Shown here: one piece after another, positions 7,168 through 14,873 of the stretch
Layout: every line of letters starts with the position of its first letter
How positions within the stretch are numbered: position 1 is the first letter of the stretch
NCBI GenBank assembly: GCA_934533135.1
Contig: CAKTBG010000023.1
Location: forward strand, 1-46,138
Length of the DNA: 46,138 nucleotides
Direction of reading: 5' to 3'
DNA from: an uncultured Faecalibacterium sp.
GTDB taxonomy: Bacteria > Bacillota > Clostridia > Oscillospirales > Ruminococcaceae
The notes under the pieces: generated by a model
What the model was told of the DNA's origin: nothing
The model's database searches: none
What the model saw: the letters and a program-made list of their open reading frames with translations, nothing else
Program-made: the position numbers and the translations under genes

Positions 7168-7191
7168 CAGAGCTTCTGCTTTGGAGCAGCG

Positions 7192-8391
7192 TTACTTTTC
7201 GATGACTTCCTTGGTGTCGCGGGCGATCATCAGCTCCTCGTCGGTTGCGATGACCAGCGTGCGGACCTTTGCGCCCCAAGCGGTGATCTCGCAGACATCG
7301 CCGACCGGGTGCTTGTTCTTGTCGGTGTCGATGCGGATGCCCAGCCAATCCATGTGGTGGCAGATCTTTGCGCGGGCAATGGCGTCGTGCTCGCCGATGC
7401 CGCCGGTAAAGACGATGGCGTCCACGCCGCCCATGGCTGCGATGTAGCCGCCGATGGTCTTCTTGATCTGATAGTTCAGCATATCGGAAGCCAGCTGTGC
7501 GCGCTCGTTGCCGGCAGCAGCTGCCTCTTCGACGTCACGCTTGTCGCTGGAAACACCAGAGACACCCAGCAGGCCGGACTTCTTGTTCAGGATCTCGTCC
7601 AGCTGGTGGCCGGTGATGTTCAGGGTGTACTTCAGGTAGTTGACCACAGAGGGGTCGAGGTCGCCGCAGCGGGTGCCCATCATCAGGCCGGCCAGCGGGG
7701 TCATACCCATGGAGGTATCGACGACCTTGCCCTGATCGACGGCAGCGATGGAAGAACCGTTACCCAGATGGCAGGTGATCAGCTTCAGACGCTCGATGGG
7801 CTCTTCCAGATACTCAGCAGCCTTGTGTGCAACATACTTGTGGCTGGTGCCGTGGAAACCATAGCGGCGGACGCCGTACTTCTCATAGTACTCGTAGGGG
7901 ATGGCATACATATAAGCCTTCGGGGGCATGGTGCTGTGGAATGCGGTATCAAACACAGCGACCATCGGGATGTCCGGGCCAAAGACCTTGCGGGCAGCCT
8001 CGATGCCAAGGATGCCGGCGGGGTTGTGCAGAGGTGCCAGAGGGCTCAGCTCACGGATGGTGTTGATGACCTCATCGGTGATCAGGCAGCTGTTCTTGAA
8101 CTTCTCGCCGCCATGGACCACGCGGTGGCCGATGGCGTTGATCTCCTTCACGTCGTCGATGCACTTGCCCTCGCCGGTGGTCATCTTCTTGACGACTTCC
8201 GCAAAAGCCTCCGTGTGGGTGGGGAAGATCGCCGGAGTGGTCGCCTTGTGGCCGTTGGCCTCGTGGGTGATCATGCTGCTCTCCATGCCGATGCGCTCGC
8301 ACAAACCCTTGCAGAGGACCTTCTCGCCATCCATGTCGATCAGCTGATACTTCAGGGAAGAAGAACCGCAGTTAATAACCAGAACTTTCAT
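7192..8391 (-). CDS. ackA: Acetate kinase
   Basis: 399 residues, full length for the ASKHA-fold enzyme that converts acetyl phosphate and ADP to acetate and ATP in fermentation (reversible). Motifs: 'VLVINCGSSSLKYQL' with N7, 'IGHRVVHGG' with R90, 'VAVFDTAFHSTMP' with D148, 'HLGNGSS', 'MGTRCGDLDP' and C-terminal 'TDEELMIARDT'. ATG follows GGAGG. It is monocistronic: own promoter, own terminator, and no phosphotransacetylase gene beside it, unlike the common pta-ackA pair. Pta must be elsewhere, or acetyl phosphate comes from another route. Confidence 0.97.
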   Translation of the reverse strand: MKVLVINCGSSSLKYQLIDMDGEKVLCKGLCERIGMESSMITHEANGHKATTPAIFPTHTEAFAEVVKKMTTGEGKCIDDVKEINAIGHRVVHGGEKFKNSCLITDEVINTIRELSPLAPLHNPAGILGIEAARKVFGPDIPMVAVFDTAFHSTMPPKAYMYAIPYEYYEKYGVRRYGFHGTSHKYVAHKAAEYLEEPIERLKLITCHLGNGSSIAAVDQGKVVDTSMGMTPLAGLMMGTRCGDLDPSVVNYLKYTLNITGHQLDEILNKKSGLLGVSGVSSDKRDVEEAAAAGNERAQLASDMLNYQIKKTIGGYIAAMGGVDAIVFTGGIGEHDAIARAKICHHMDWLGIRIDTDKNKHPVGDVCEITAWGAKVRTLVIATDEELMIARDTKEVIEK

Positions 8392-8458
8392 CTTCTGTTG
8401 CCTCCATATTGATTGTTGCAGCCCGGACCCGGGCAGAATTTTACAGAATCCTGTTTTT

Positions 8459-8487
8459 ATTATATAATAGGGTCAGCCGCTTTTCAA
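8459..8487 (-). promoter_or_regulatory. Promoter of ackA
   Basis: Minus strand: -35 TTGAAA (8482-8487), 17-bp spacer, -10 TATAAT (8459-8464). The leader carries a GCCCGG/CCGGGC hairpin near 8420-8435 ahead of the GGAGG ribosome-binding site. Confidence 0.8.
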
Positions 8488-8639
8488 GCCGTAACCGTGG
8501 CAAGGGTTTCCCAATCCGCGCCGCCTTTTTTGTACATCCTGCCCAGAATTGCGTCGAAGCCGTCCATTTCTCCCGGCAGTATGACAGATATTTCACAAAC
8601 TCCACCCTCTCAGGCCGCTGCCAAGAAAGGACCTCCTCT

Positions 8640-9839
8640 ATGAAATTCGCTGGTATCATTGCCGAATACGACCCGTTCCACAACGGCCACGCATGGCAGA
8701 TCGCGCAGGCCAAAGCACGGGGTGCCGAGCGGGTGGCCGTTGCAATGAGCTGCGGGCTGACCCAGCGGGGAGCCCTTCCCCTCCTGCCCGAAGAAGTCCG
8801 TGTCCGCGCCGCCCTGACCTGCGGAGCCGACTTTGTGTTCGCGCTCCCTGCCCCCTGCGCCTGCGCCGGAGCCGAAGCCTTTGCCCGGGCAGGCATCCGT
8901 CTCCTTGCGGCCGCCGGGTGCGACACGCTGGTGTTCGGAGCCGAGACGCCGGACATCGCCCTTCTCATGGACGCCGCACGGCTTCTCCTGTGCGACGGCT
9001 ACCGCGCCGCCCTCAAAGCCGAACTTGTGGGCGGCGCACGGAACTTTGCCGCCGCACGGCAGGCGGCTGTGGAGACGCTCTGCCCCGGCAGCGGCCTTTC
9101 CGCCCTGCTGGAGCAGCCCAACAACAACCTTGCCGTCGAATACTGCAAGGCCATCCTCACGCAGAACGCCCCCCTGACCCCCCTTTCTCTCCCGCGGCAG
9201 GGGGCAGGCCATGGCGAGGCACTGGCTCCCGATGCCGCCGGGTCGTTTGCCAGTGCCAGTGCCCTCCGGATGCTCTGGGCGGAACAGGGCGTGGACGCCC
9301 TCCGGCCCTACGTTCCCGCTGCGGTCTTTCCGCTTTATCAGGCCGCCTTTGCCGCCGGGCGGTACACCGATTTTGCCGCAGCAGGCCGGTGCGAACTGGC
9401 TCTGCTCCGCGCCGCCTGCCCGAAAGCCGATCCGTTCAAGGCCGTGCGCGGTGTGTCCGAAGGGCTGGAGCACCGGCTGGAGCACGCCGTGCGCCGTGCT
9501 TCCACACAGGACGAACTGCTGGATGCCCTGACCACTGTGCGCTATCCCCGTGCCCGGATGCGCCGTCTGGCCATGGACGCCGCACTGGGCTATACCAACG
9601 CCCTGCCCGAACTGCCGCCCTACCTGCATCTGCTGGGCGGGCGGCGGGAGCTGCTCTCCACTTTAAAAGGTGCGGCTCTTCCCCTCTCCCATTCGCTGGC
9701 GCGGCTCCGGGCGGTGGATCCTCTGTGTTCCGCCATGGCAGACGCCCAGCAGACGGCCAGCGATTTTGCCGCGCTCTGCCGCCAAAAACCGGAGCCCATG
9801 GGCGGCGCACTTCGTCAAAAAATTATCTTTTTGACGTAA
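8640..9839 (+). CDS. tmcAL: tRNA(Met) cytidine acetate ligase TmcAL
   Basis: 399 residues, nucleotidyltransferase superfamily (YlbM). The N-terminal 'GIIAEYDPFHNGH' carries the HxGH-type nucleotide-binding motif; 'EQPNNNLAVEYCKAI', 'RQGAGHGE' and 'SASALR' are family blocks. TmcAL uses ATP and acetate to form ac4C at the wobble position of elongator tRNA-Met. It lies divergent from acetate kinase, whose product is its substrate; this may be coincidence. ATG at 8640 follows GAAAGG at 8 bp; a longer in-frame extension to 8409 has no ribosome-binding site and crosses the ackA promoter. Codon use is markedly GC-rich. Confidence 0.93.
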   Translation: MKFAGIIAEYDPFHNGHAWQIAQAKARGAERVAVAMSCGLTQRGALPLLPEEVRVRAALTCGADFVFALPAPCACAGAEAFARAGIRLLAAAGCDTLVFGAETPDIALLMDAARLLLCDGYRAALKAELVGGARNFAAARQAAVETLCPGSGLSALLEQPNNNLAVEYCKAILTQNAPLTPLSLPRQGAGHGEALAPDAAGSFASASALRMLWAEQGVDALRPYVPAAVFPLYQAAFAAGRYTDFAAAGRCELALLRAACPKADPFKAVRGVSEGLEHRLEHAVRRASTQDELLDALTTVRYPRARMRRLAMDAALGYTNALPELPPYLHLLGGRRELLSTLKGAALPLSHSLARLRAVDPLCSAMADAQQTASDFAALCRQKPEPMGGALRQKIIFLT

Positions 9840-9877
9840 TAGCAAAAATTTTCTCGAAAAAACTGTCATTTCTACCA

Positions 9878-9907
9878 TTGTATCTGCCCGGCGATTCGAT
9901 GTATTAT
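9878..9907 (+). promoter_or_regulatory. Promoter of the GltD-like gene
   Basis: -35 TTGTAT (9878-9883), 18-bp spacer, -10 TATTAT (9902-9907), 53 bp before the start codon. Confidence 0.6.
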
Positions 9908-9960
9908 TAAAGAGAAGCTTGGATACAACAAGAAAGCCGCTCAACAAGAGGAGGAACTTC

Positions 9961-11277
9961 ATGGCACTTCATGTTCTGGACGAAGCCAACCGCTGCCTCG
10001 GCTGCAAAAAGCCGCTGTGTCAGCAGGGCTGCCCCATCCACACCAACATCCCCGAGGTCATCCGTCTGCTGAAAGACAATCATCTGGACGATGCCGGCCG
10101 GATGCTGTTTGAAAACAACCCCCTGACCACCGTGTGCAGTCTGGTCTGCAACCACGAGAACCAGTGCGAGGGGCACTGCATCCGCAACCGGATGCCCAGC
10201 CACGACCCGGTGCACTTCTCGATCATCGAGGACTACATCTCCACCACCTATGCCAACAAGATGGTCGCCGGCCCCGCCCCGCAGAACGGCATGAAGGCAG
10301 CCGTGGTCGGTTCCGGCCCGGCTGGTCTGACGGTGGCCGTCCTGCTGGCCCGCTGGGGATACGATGTGACCATCTTCGACGCCCGCGACAAGATCGGCGG
10401 CGTCATGCGGTACGGCATCCCCAACTACCGCCTGCCCGACAGTGTGCTGGACGACTTCGCCTATCGCCACCTCGAGCTGAAGGGCATCAAGGTGCGCACC
10501 AACACCTCCATCGGCCGTTCCATCACCATCGACGACCTGTTCCGCGATGGCTACAAGAGCGTCTTCATCGGTGCCGGTCTGTGGAAAGCCAACGCCATGC
10601 ACATCAAGGGCGAGACCCTCGGCAATGTGGTGTTCGGCATCGACTATCTGGCCAACTCCAAGGCATTCCGGCTGGGCGACGATATCGCCGTCATCGGCGT
10701 GGGCAATTCGGCCATGGACTGCGCCCGCACCGCCATCCGGAATGGTGCGCGCCATGTCACCTGCTACGCCCGCCGCGATGAGGACTGCATCAGCGCATCC
10801 GAGCACGAAGTCCGCTATGCCCGTCTGGAAGGCGTGGGCTTCCGCTTCTGCAAAGCCCCGGTCGAGATCCGTGAAAACGGCCTGATCTGCCGCGACACCG
10901 TGAAGGGCGAGGACGGCAAGTTCACGCAGGTGGAGGGCAGCGAGATGTTCTACCCCCACACCGGCGTGATCGTCTCGGTCAGCCAAGGCTCTGAGAGCAA
11001 CCTCGTCAAGAGCACCACCGGCATCGAGACCAACCAGCGCGGCCTGCTGACCGTCAGCGACGACGGCAGCACCACCCGCGAGGGCGTGTTTGCCGGCGGC
11101 GACGCCGTCATGGGTGCCCGCACCGTCGTCGAGGCCGTGGCCATCGCCAAGAAGGTCGCCGAGTCGATGGATCAGTACATGAAGAGCCTGCCCGCCGACA
11201 CCACCCCCGACCCCTACGCCGATATCCCGGTCTTTGCCACCCCGACTTCGGACGTCCTCACCAAGCAGGGCGTGTAA
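9961..11277 (+). CDS. GltD-like FAD/NAD(P)-dependent oxidoreductase
   Basis: 438 residues. An N-terminal iron-sulfur domain has 'CLGCKKPLCQQGCP' and 'CSLVCNHENQCEGHC' (about 13-66), giving ligands for two 4Fe-4S clusters. An FAD-binding 'AVVGSGPAGLTVA' (about 114-126) follows, then a pyridine-nucleotide site 'VIGVGNSAMDCART' and C-terminal 'FAGGDAVMGARTVVEA'. This is the architecture of the glutamate synthase small subunit, NfnB/SudB-like and dihydropyrimidine dehydrogenase proteins. No large glutamate synthase subunit is adjacent, so it may serve as a stand-alone electron-transfer module; the true partner cannot be named. ATG at 9961 follows AGAGGAGG. A terminator follows. Confidence 0.88.
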   Translation: MALHVLDEANRCLGCKKPLCQQGCPIHTNIPEVIRLLKDNHLDDAGRMLFENNPLTTVCSLVCNHENQCEGHCIRNRMPSHDPVHFSIIEDYISTTYANKMVAGPAPQNGMKAAVVGSGPAGLTVAVLLARWGYDVTIFDARDKIGGVMRYGIPNYRLPDSVLDDFAYRHLELKGIKVRTNTSIGRSITIDDLFRDGYKSVFIGAGLWKANAMHIKGETLGNVVFGIDYLANSKAFRLGDDIAVIGVGNSAMDCARTAIRNGARHVTCYARRDEDCISASEHEVRYARLEGVGFRFCKAPVEIRENGLICRDTVKGEDGKFTQVEGSEMFYPHTGVIVSVSQGSESNLVKSTTGIETNQRGLLTVSDDGSTTREGVFAGGDAVMGARTVVEAVAIAKKVAESMDQYMKSLPADTTPDPYADIPVFATPTSDVLTKQGV

Positions 11278-11297
11278 GCACCGTCGGCTTGTTCCCC

Positions 11298-11353
11298 TAA
11301 AAAACTTCACCCCCGGATCCTGCGGCTTTGCCGCACCACCCGGGGGTGTTTTT
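11298..11353. terminator. Bidirectional terminator between GltD-like gene and antitoxin gene
   Basis: Stem CACCCCCGG/CCGGGGGTG (11308-11316 with 11340-11348), inner GCGGC/GCCGC hairpin, T5 on the plus side and A6 (T6 on minus) on the other. Confidence 0.85.
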
Positions 11354-11356
11354 GTC

Positions 11357-11662
11357 TTACTTTGCCAACTTCCTGTTTCCAGCGATTTTCGGGGTAAAGA
11401 CAATTTTCAGATCCATCCCCATCCCATCCGCCAGACGCTTCAACAGTTTCAGCGACGGATTCCGGGTTCCATTTTCCAGCTTGCTGATATCTGCCTGATG
11501 GATGCCCGTTCTTTCTGCCAGTTCTTTTTGTGTCAGGTTCTGCGAAATGCGTGCATCCGCCATCGCCCGGATGATGTCCATTTCCGGTTGATTTTCTTCC
11601 CATTCCTTCCGGAACGCTTCGTCCTTCAACTGTTCATCCAGATACAGATCCAGTGTTTTCAT
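11357..11662 (-). CDS. XRE-family antitoxin (HigA-like)
   Basis: 101 residues. The C-terminal helix-turn-helix reads 'LTQKELAERTGIHQADISK' then 'LENGTRNPSLKLLKRLADGM', a standard XRE/Cro domain. The N-terminal 45 residues are acidic and helical, suitable for toxin binding. ATG at 11662 comes 1 bp after the toxin stop codon. Toxin-first order plus an XRE antitoxin is the HigBA arrangement. It should neutralise the upstream toxin and repress the shared promoter, whose spacer carries a palindrome. Confidence 0.9.
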   Translation of the reverse strand: MKTLDLYLDEQLKDEAFRKEWEENQPEMDIIRAMADARISQNLTQKELAERTGIHQADISKLENGTRNPSLKLLKRLADGMGMDLKIVFTPKIAGNRKLAK

Positions 11663-11663
11663 C

Positions 11664-12017
11664 TCAACCACCCATCCTTTCCAGAAAATCCTTTCTGTAC
11701 GCTTTTGCTTTCTCGATTTCACCCCGCGGGGTCTTTTGCGACTTTTTGATAAAACCATTTGTCAATATGATTTTTCCGCCAAAGTAGAAGAAATACAATA
11801 CCCTCGAAATATCGGTTCCGACCTTGCCGCGAACTTCAAAAATCCCGTCTTCAAGATGCTTGCTGTAGGGTTCCCGAAGGCCATTTCCCTTTTCCTGCAG
11901 CACTTTCAGCGTCATGACCAGTTTACTCCGCATTTTGGTATCCAATTCATTCAGAAATTCTTCGGCTGGTCGTTCACCGTTCTGCATCTCATAAAATTCA
12001 ACGACAAATTGATCCAT
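11664..12017 (-). CDS. RelE/ParE-superfamily toxin (HigB-like, phage Gp49-like)
   Basis: 117 residues of the phage-derived Gp49-like/HigB family (PF05973 type): 'VVEFYEMQNGERPAEEFLNE', 'LREPYSKHLEDGIFEVRGK' and 'YFFYFGGKIILTNGFIKKS' with the C-terminal 'KAKAYRKDFLER' helix. Such toxins usually cleave mRNA on the ribosome. ATG at 12017 has GAGG 9 bp upstream; an in-frame GTG at 12032 does not. It is the first gene of a two-gene module, and the basic residues expected for RNA binding are retained, so it looks intact. Confidence 0.9.
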   Translation of the reverse strand: MDQFVVEFYEMQNGERPAEEFLNELDTKMRSKLVMTLKVLQEKGNGLREPYSKHLEDGIFEVRGKVGTDISRVLYFFYFGGKIILTNGFIKKSQKTPRGEIEKAKAYRKDFLERMGG

Positions 12018-12047
12018 CTTTTCTTTCCTCACATTTTATCCAATTTC

Positions 12048-12076
12048 ATTATATGGCAGATATGCCATGTTGTCAA
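12048..12076 (-). promoter_or_regulatory. Toxin-antitoxin promoter with operator in its spacer
   Basis: Minus strand: -35 TTGACA (12071-12076), 17-bp spacer, -10 TATAAT (12048-12053). The spacer contains the inverted repeat TGGCA-N4-TGCCA (12054-12067), placed to let the antitoxin block polymerase. Confidence 0.75.
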
Positions 12077-12166
12077 GAAGCATCTCTTGCCACGCTCTCC
12101 CATCTGCCATTGATCAAAACGATCCGATTGAGGGGTTCCAGCTAATAATCTTAACCGCCATTTAGT

Positions 12167-12195
12167 TGACCCAGTGTCGTTTTGTTTGATATACT
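12167..12195 (+). promoter_or_regulatory. Promoter of the DUF1538-PII operon
   Basis: -35 TTGACC (12167-12172), 17-bp spacer, -10 TATACT (12190-12195), predicted start about 12202. Confidence 0.65.
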
Positions 12196-12281
12196 ATTCT
12201 TAAATCCCTTTGCGGATTCAACAAATTGTACGCTTTTTCGGGGCGGTGCGAAGCCGCATCGGAACAGCGTCCGAAAGGTCG

Positions 12282-13832
12282 GTGGACAACATTCTCAAAC
12301 ATTCTCTCCCCAAACTGCGGGAAAAGCTGCTGGAATCCCTGCAGGCGGTGCTGCCCATTGTGGCCATCGTGCTGGTACTCTGCTTTTCCATCGCGCCGAT
12401 TTCGCCCAGCATCCTGCTGTGTTTCCTGCTGGGTGCGGCCATGATCATCCTCGGCATCATGTTCTTTACGCTGGGTGCCGAGATGAGTATGTCGCCCATG
12501 GGCGAGCGGGTCGGTTCGGTCATCACCCGGACGAAAAACGTTCCCCTCATCCTCGGTGCCGCCTTTGTGATGGGTCTGCTCATCACCATTTCGGAGCCGG
12601 ACCTGCAGGTGCTTGCCAATCAGGTTCCCTCTATCCCCAACATGACCCTGATCCTCTCGGTGGCGGCCGGCGTGGGCTTGTTTCTGACCATCGCCTTCCT
12701 GCGAATGCTGGTGGGCGTTGCGCTGCCCAAGCTGCTGGTGCTGTTTTATGGGCTGATCTTTGCGCTGGCGGCCTTTGTGCCAAAGGAGTTTCTGGCAGTG
12801 GCCTTTGACTCGGGCGGCGTGACCACCGGTCCCATCACCGTTCCCTTCATCATGGCGTTGGGCGTCGGCGTAGCCTCCATCCGCAGCGACCGCCACGCGG
12901 CAGACGACAGCTTTGGTCTGGTGGCTCTCTGCTCGATCGGCCCCATTCTGGCGGTGCTGACCCTCGGCATCCTCTTCAAGGCCAGCGACAGCACCTACAT
13001 CCCGCCCATTCTGCCCGAAGTCGGCAACTCCGTGGAGCTGTGGCAGCTCTTCCACGAGGGTCTGCCGACCTACATCCACGAGATCGCCCTCTCGCTGCTC
13101 CCCATCATCCTGATGTTCGGCGTGTTCCAGTGTGTCGCACTCAAGCTCGACACCCGGACACTGGGTCGGATCGCAGTGGGTCTGGCTTATACCTACATCG
13201 GTCTGGTGTTTTTCCTTACCGGCGCAAACGTTGGTTTTATGCCAGCCGGTAATTATCTGGGGCAGGTTCTGGCCGGGCAGAGCTTCCGCTGGGTGCTCAT
13301 CCCCATCGGAATGCTGATCGGCTATTTCATCGTTAAGGCCGAGCCTGCGGTCTACGTCCTGAACAAACAGGTGGAAGAAGTCACCGACGGTGCCATCTCT
13401 GCCAAAGCCATGGGCACCGCCCTCTCCATCGGCGTGGCTCTCTCGGTGGGGCTCGCCATGGTGCGGGTGCTGACCGGGATCTCGATCCTGTGGTTCCTCA
13501 TCCCGGGCTATACGTTTGCCATCGGGATATCCTTTGTGGTGCCAAAGCTCTTCACCGCCATTGCATTCGATGCGGGCGGCGTAGCCTCCGGCCCCATGAC
13601 GGCCACCTTCCTGCTGCCGCTGGCACAGGGTGCGTGCGTGGCCGTGGGCGGCAACATCGTCACCGACGCTTTCGGCGTGGTGGCCATGGTCGCCATGACG
13701 CCGCTCATCACCGTCCAGCTGATGGGACTCGTGGCCGAGCTGAAAACGCGCCGGGAACGCAAGGCGCAGCCTGCCCTTGTGCTGGCTGCGGCCTTTGCCG
13801 ATCTACCGGATGACGCCATCATTGAGCTGTAA
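12282..13832 (+). CDS. DUF1538 integral membrane protein, duplicated
   Basis: About 516 residues with roughly a dozen hydrophobic segments, built from two homologous halves: 'VAFDSGGVTTGPITVPFIMA' in the first is echoed by 'IAFDAGGVASGPMTATFLLP' in the second, and each half has a 'VPKEFL/VPKLF' and 'DAFGVVAM/DSFGLVAL' block. This inverted or tandem duplication is typical of DUF1538 and of transporters generally; substrate unknown. The start is uncertain: GTG at 12282 gives a normal family N-terminus but its AAAGG is close, while TTG at 12210 lies only 8 bp from the predicted transcription start. A PII-type sensor follows 12 bp downstream, implying a regulated transporter, perhaps for a nitrogen or carbon compound. 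Confidence 0.85.
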   Translation: MDNILKHSLPKLREKLLESLQAVLPIVAIVLVLCFSIAPISPSILLCFLLGAAMIILGIMFFTLGAEMSMSPMGERVGSVITRTKNVPLILGAAFVMGLLITISEPDLQVLANQVPSIPNMTLILSVAAGVGLFLTIAFLRMLVGVALPKLLVLFYGLIFALAAFVPKEFLAVAFDSGGVTTGPITVPFIMALGVGVASIRSDRHAADDSFGLVALCSIGPILAVLTLGILFKASDSTYIPPILPEVGNSVELWQLFHEGLPTYIHEIALSLLPIILMFGVFQCVALKLDTRTLGRIAVGLAYTYIGLVFFLTGANVGFMPAGNYLGQVLAGQSFRWVLIPIGMLIGYFIVKAEPAVYVLNKQVEEVTDGAISAKAMGTALSIGVALSVGLAMVRVLTGISILWFLIPGYTFAIGISFVVPKLFTAIAFDAGGVASGPMTATFLLPLAQGACVAVGGNIVTDAFGVVAMVAMTPLITVQLMGLVAELKTRRERKAQPALVLAAAFADLPDDAIIEL

Positions 13833-13844
13833 AGGAGGCCTTTT

Positions 13845-14522
13845 GTGAACACGCTTTACTGGCTGGTCACCATCACCGACCGCCGCACCACAGACGCCTT
13901 CCTCAAGCTCTACGAGGAGCAGGGCGTAAATGTCAGCCTGCGCACCGTGGGCGCGGGCACCGCCGTGCAGGATGTGCTGGCCACGCTGGGGCTGGAACGC
14001 TCCGAAAAAGCCGTCCTGCTCTCCATCGTCACCGCCGACACATGGCCCCGCATCCAGAAGGCTCTGCGCCACCAGATGCAGATCGACGTGCCGGGCACCG
14101 GCATCGCCTTTATCATCCCGGTCAGCAGCATCGGCGGCAAACGCGCCCTGCTGTTCCTGACCGAACACCAGAAGCTCACCCTGAAGGAGGAAAGCACCTT
14201 GAAAGATACCCGCTATGAGCTGCTGCTCGTCATTGCCAATCAGGGCTATACCGGCTCCATCATGGATGCAGCCCGCGCCGAAGGTGCCGGAGGCGGCACG
14301 GTCATCCACGCCAAGGGCACCGGCATGGAGGGTGCAGCCCGCTTCCTCGGTGTGGATCTCGTAAACGAAAAGGAGGTCGTGCTGATCGTCAGCCGCACCG
14401 CCCAGAAGAACCAGATCATGTCTGCCATCATGAAGAACGCCGACGCCAAAGCCGGTGCCATCGTGTTCTCCCTCCCCGTCACCGATACCGCCGGTCTGCG
14501 GCTGATCGACGAGGAGGAGTGA
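13845..14522 (+). CDS. Tandem PII-like signalling protein
   Basis: 225 residues forming two GlnB-like domains: about 1-105 and 118-225. The second is more canonical, with 'YELLLVIANQGYTGSIMDAA', 'GAGGGTVIHAKGT' and 'VNEKEVVLIVSR'; the first shares 'YWLVTITDRRTTDAFLKLYE' and 'EKAVLLSIVTADTW' but its middle is divergent. Canonical PII proteins are single-domain trimers; a fused pair would need a different assembly. GTG start with AAAGGAGG at ideal spacing, 12 bp after the DUF1538 stop, so almost certainly its cytosolic regulator. No conserved uridylylation tyrosine is evident. Confidence 0.87.
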   Translation: MNTLYWLVTITDRRTTDAFLKLYEEQGVNVSLRTVGAGTAVQDVLATLGLERSEKAVLLSIVTADTWPRIQKALRHQMQIDVPGTGIAFIIPVSSIGGKRALLFLTEHQKLTLKEESTLKDTRYELLLVIANQGYTGSIMDAARAEGAGGGTVIHAKGTGMEGAARFLGVDLVNEKEVVLIVSRTAQKNQIMSAIMKNADAKAGAIVFSLPVTDTAGLRLIDEEE

Positions 14523-14526
14523 CCTG

Positions 14527-14797
14527 CCCTCTCAGTCACCTGCGGTGACAGCTCTCCCGCCCTCTCAGTCTCGCTCCGCTCGACAGCTCTCCCGGAGGGA
14601 GAGCCAAGTCTTGCCTCCCACTTCGGGAAAGACTCCCTCCGGCCGGAGGGAGATGTCGCACAGCGACAGAGGGAGGACAAGGTGGCACGGCGTAAGCCGT
14701 GACGGAGAGGGCTAGCACGCTGACGGGAAGCAAGCCCTCTCAGTCACCTGCGGTGACAGCTCCCCCAAAGGGGGAGCCAAGAACGCAGCGGAGAGGT
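14527..14797. repeat. Dispersed palindromic repeat, nested composite (copy 4)
   Basis: A 270-bp mosaic of at least two and a half copies: CCCTCTCAGTCACC...CCCGCCCTCTCAGTCTCGCT...GACGGAGAGGGC, then CCCTCTCAGTCACC...GGAGAGG. One copy appears inserted in another, since the first GTCACC/GGTGAC module is followed by a new CCCTCTC end. It separates the PII gene from the YitT gene and holds no gene. Confidence 0.75.
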
Positions 14798-14873
14798 TGT
14801 ACAAAGATGTTGTTTTGCAAGTAGATTTATTTTTGATTTTCCTGTATGATAAGAGCATACAGGAGGGAGTAAC

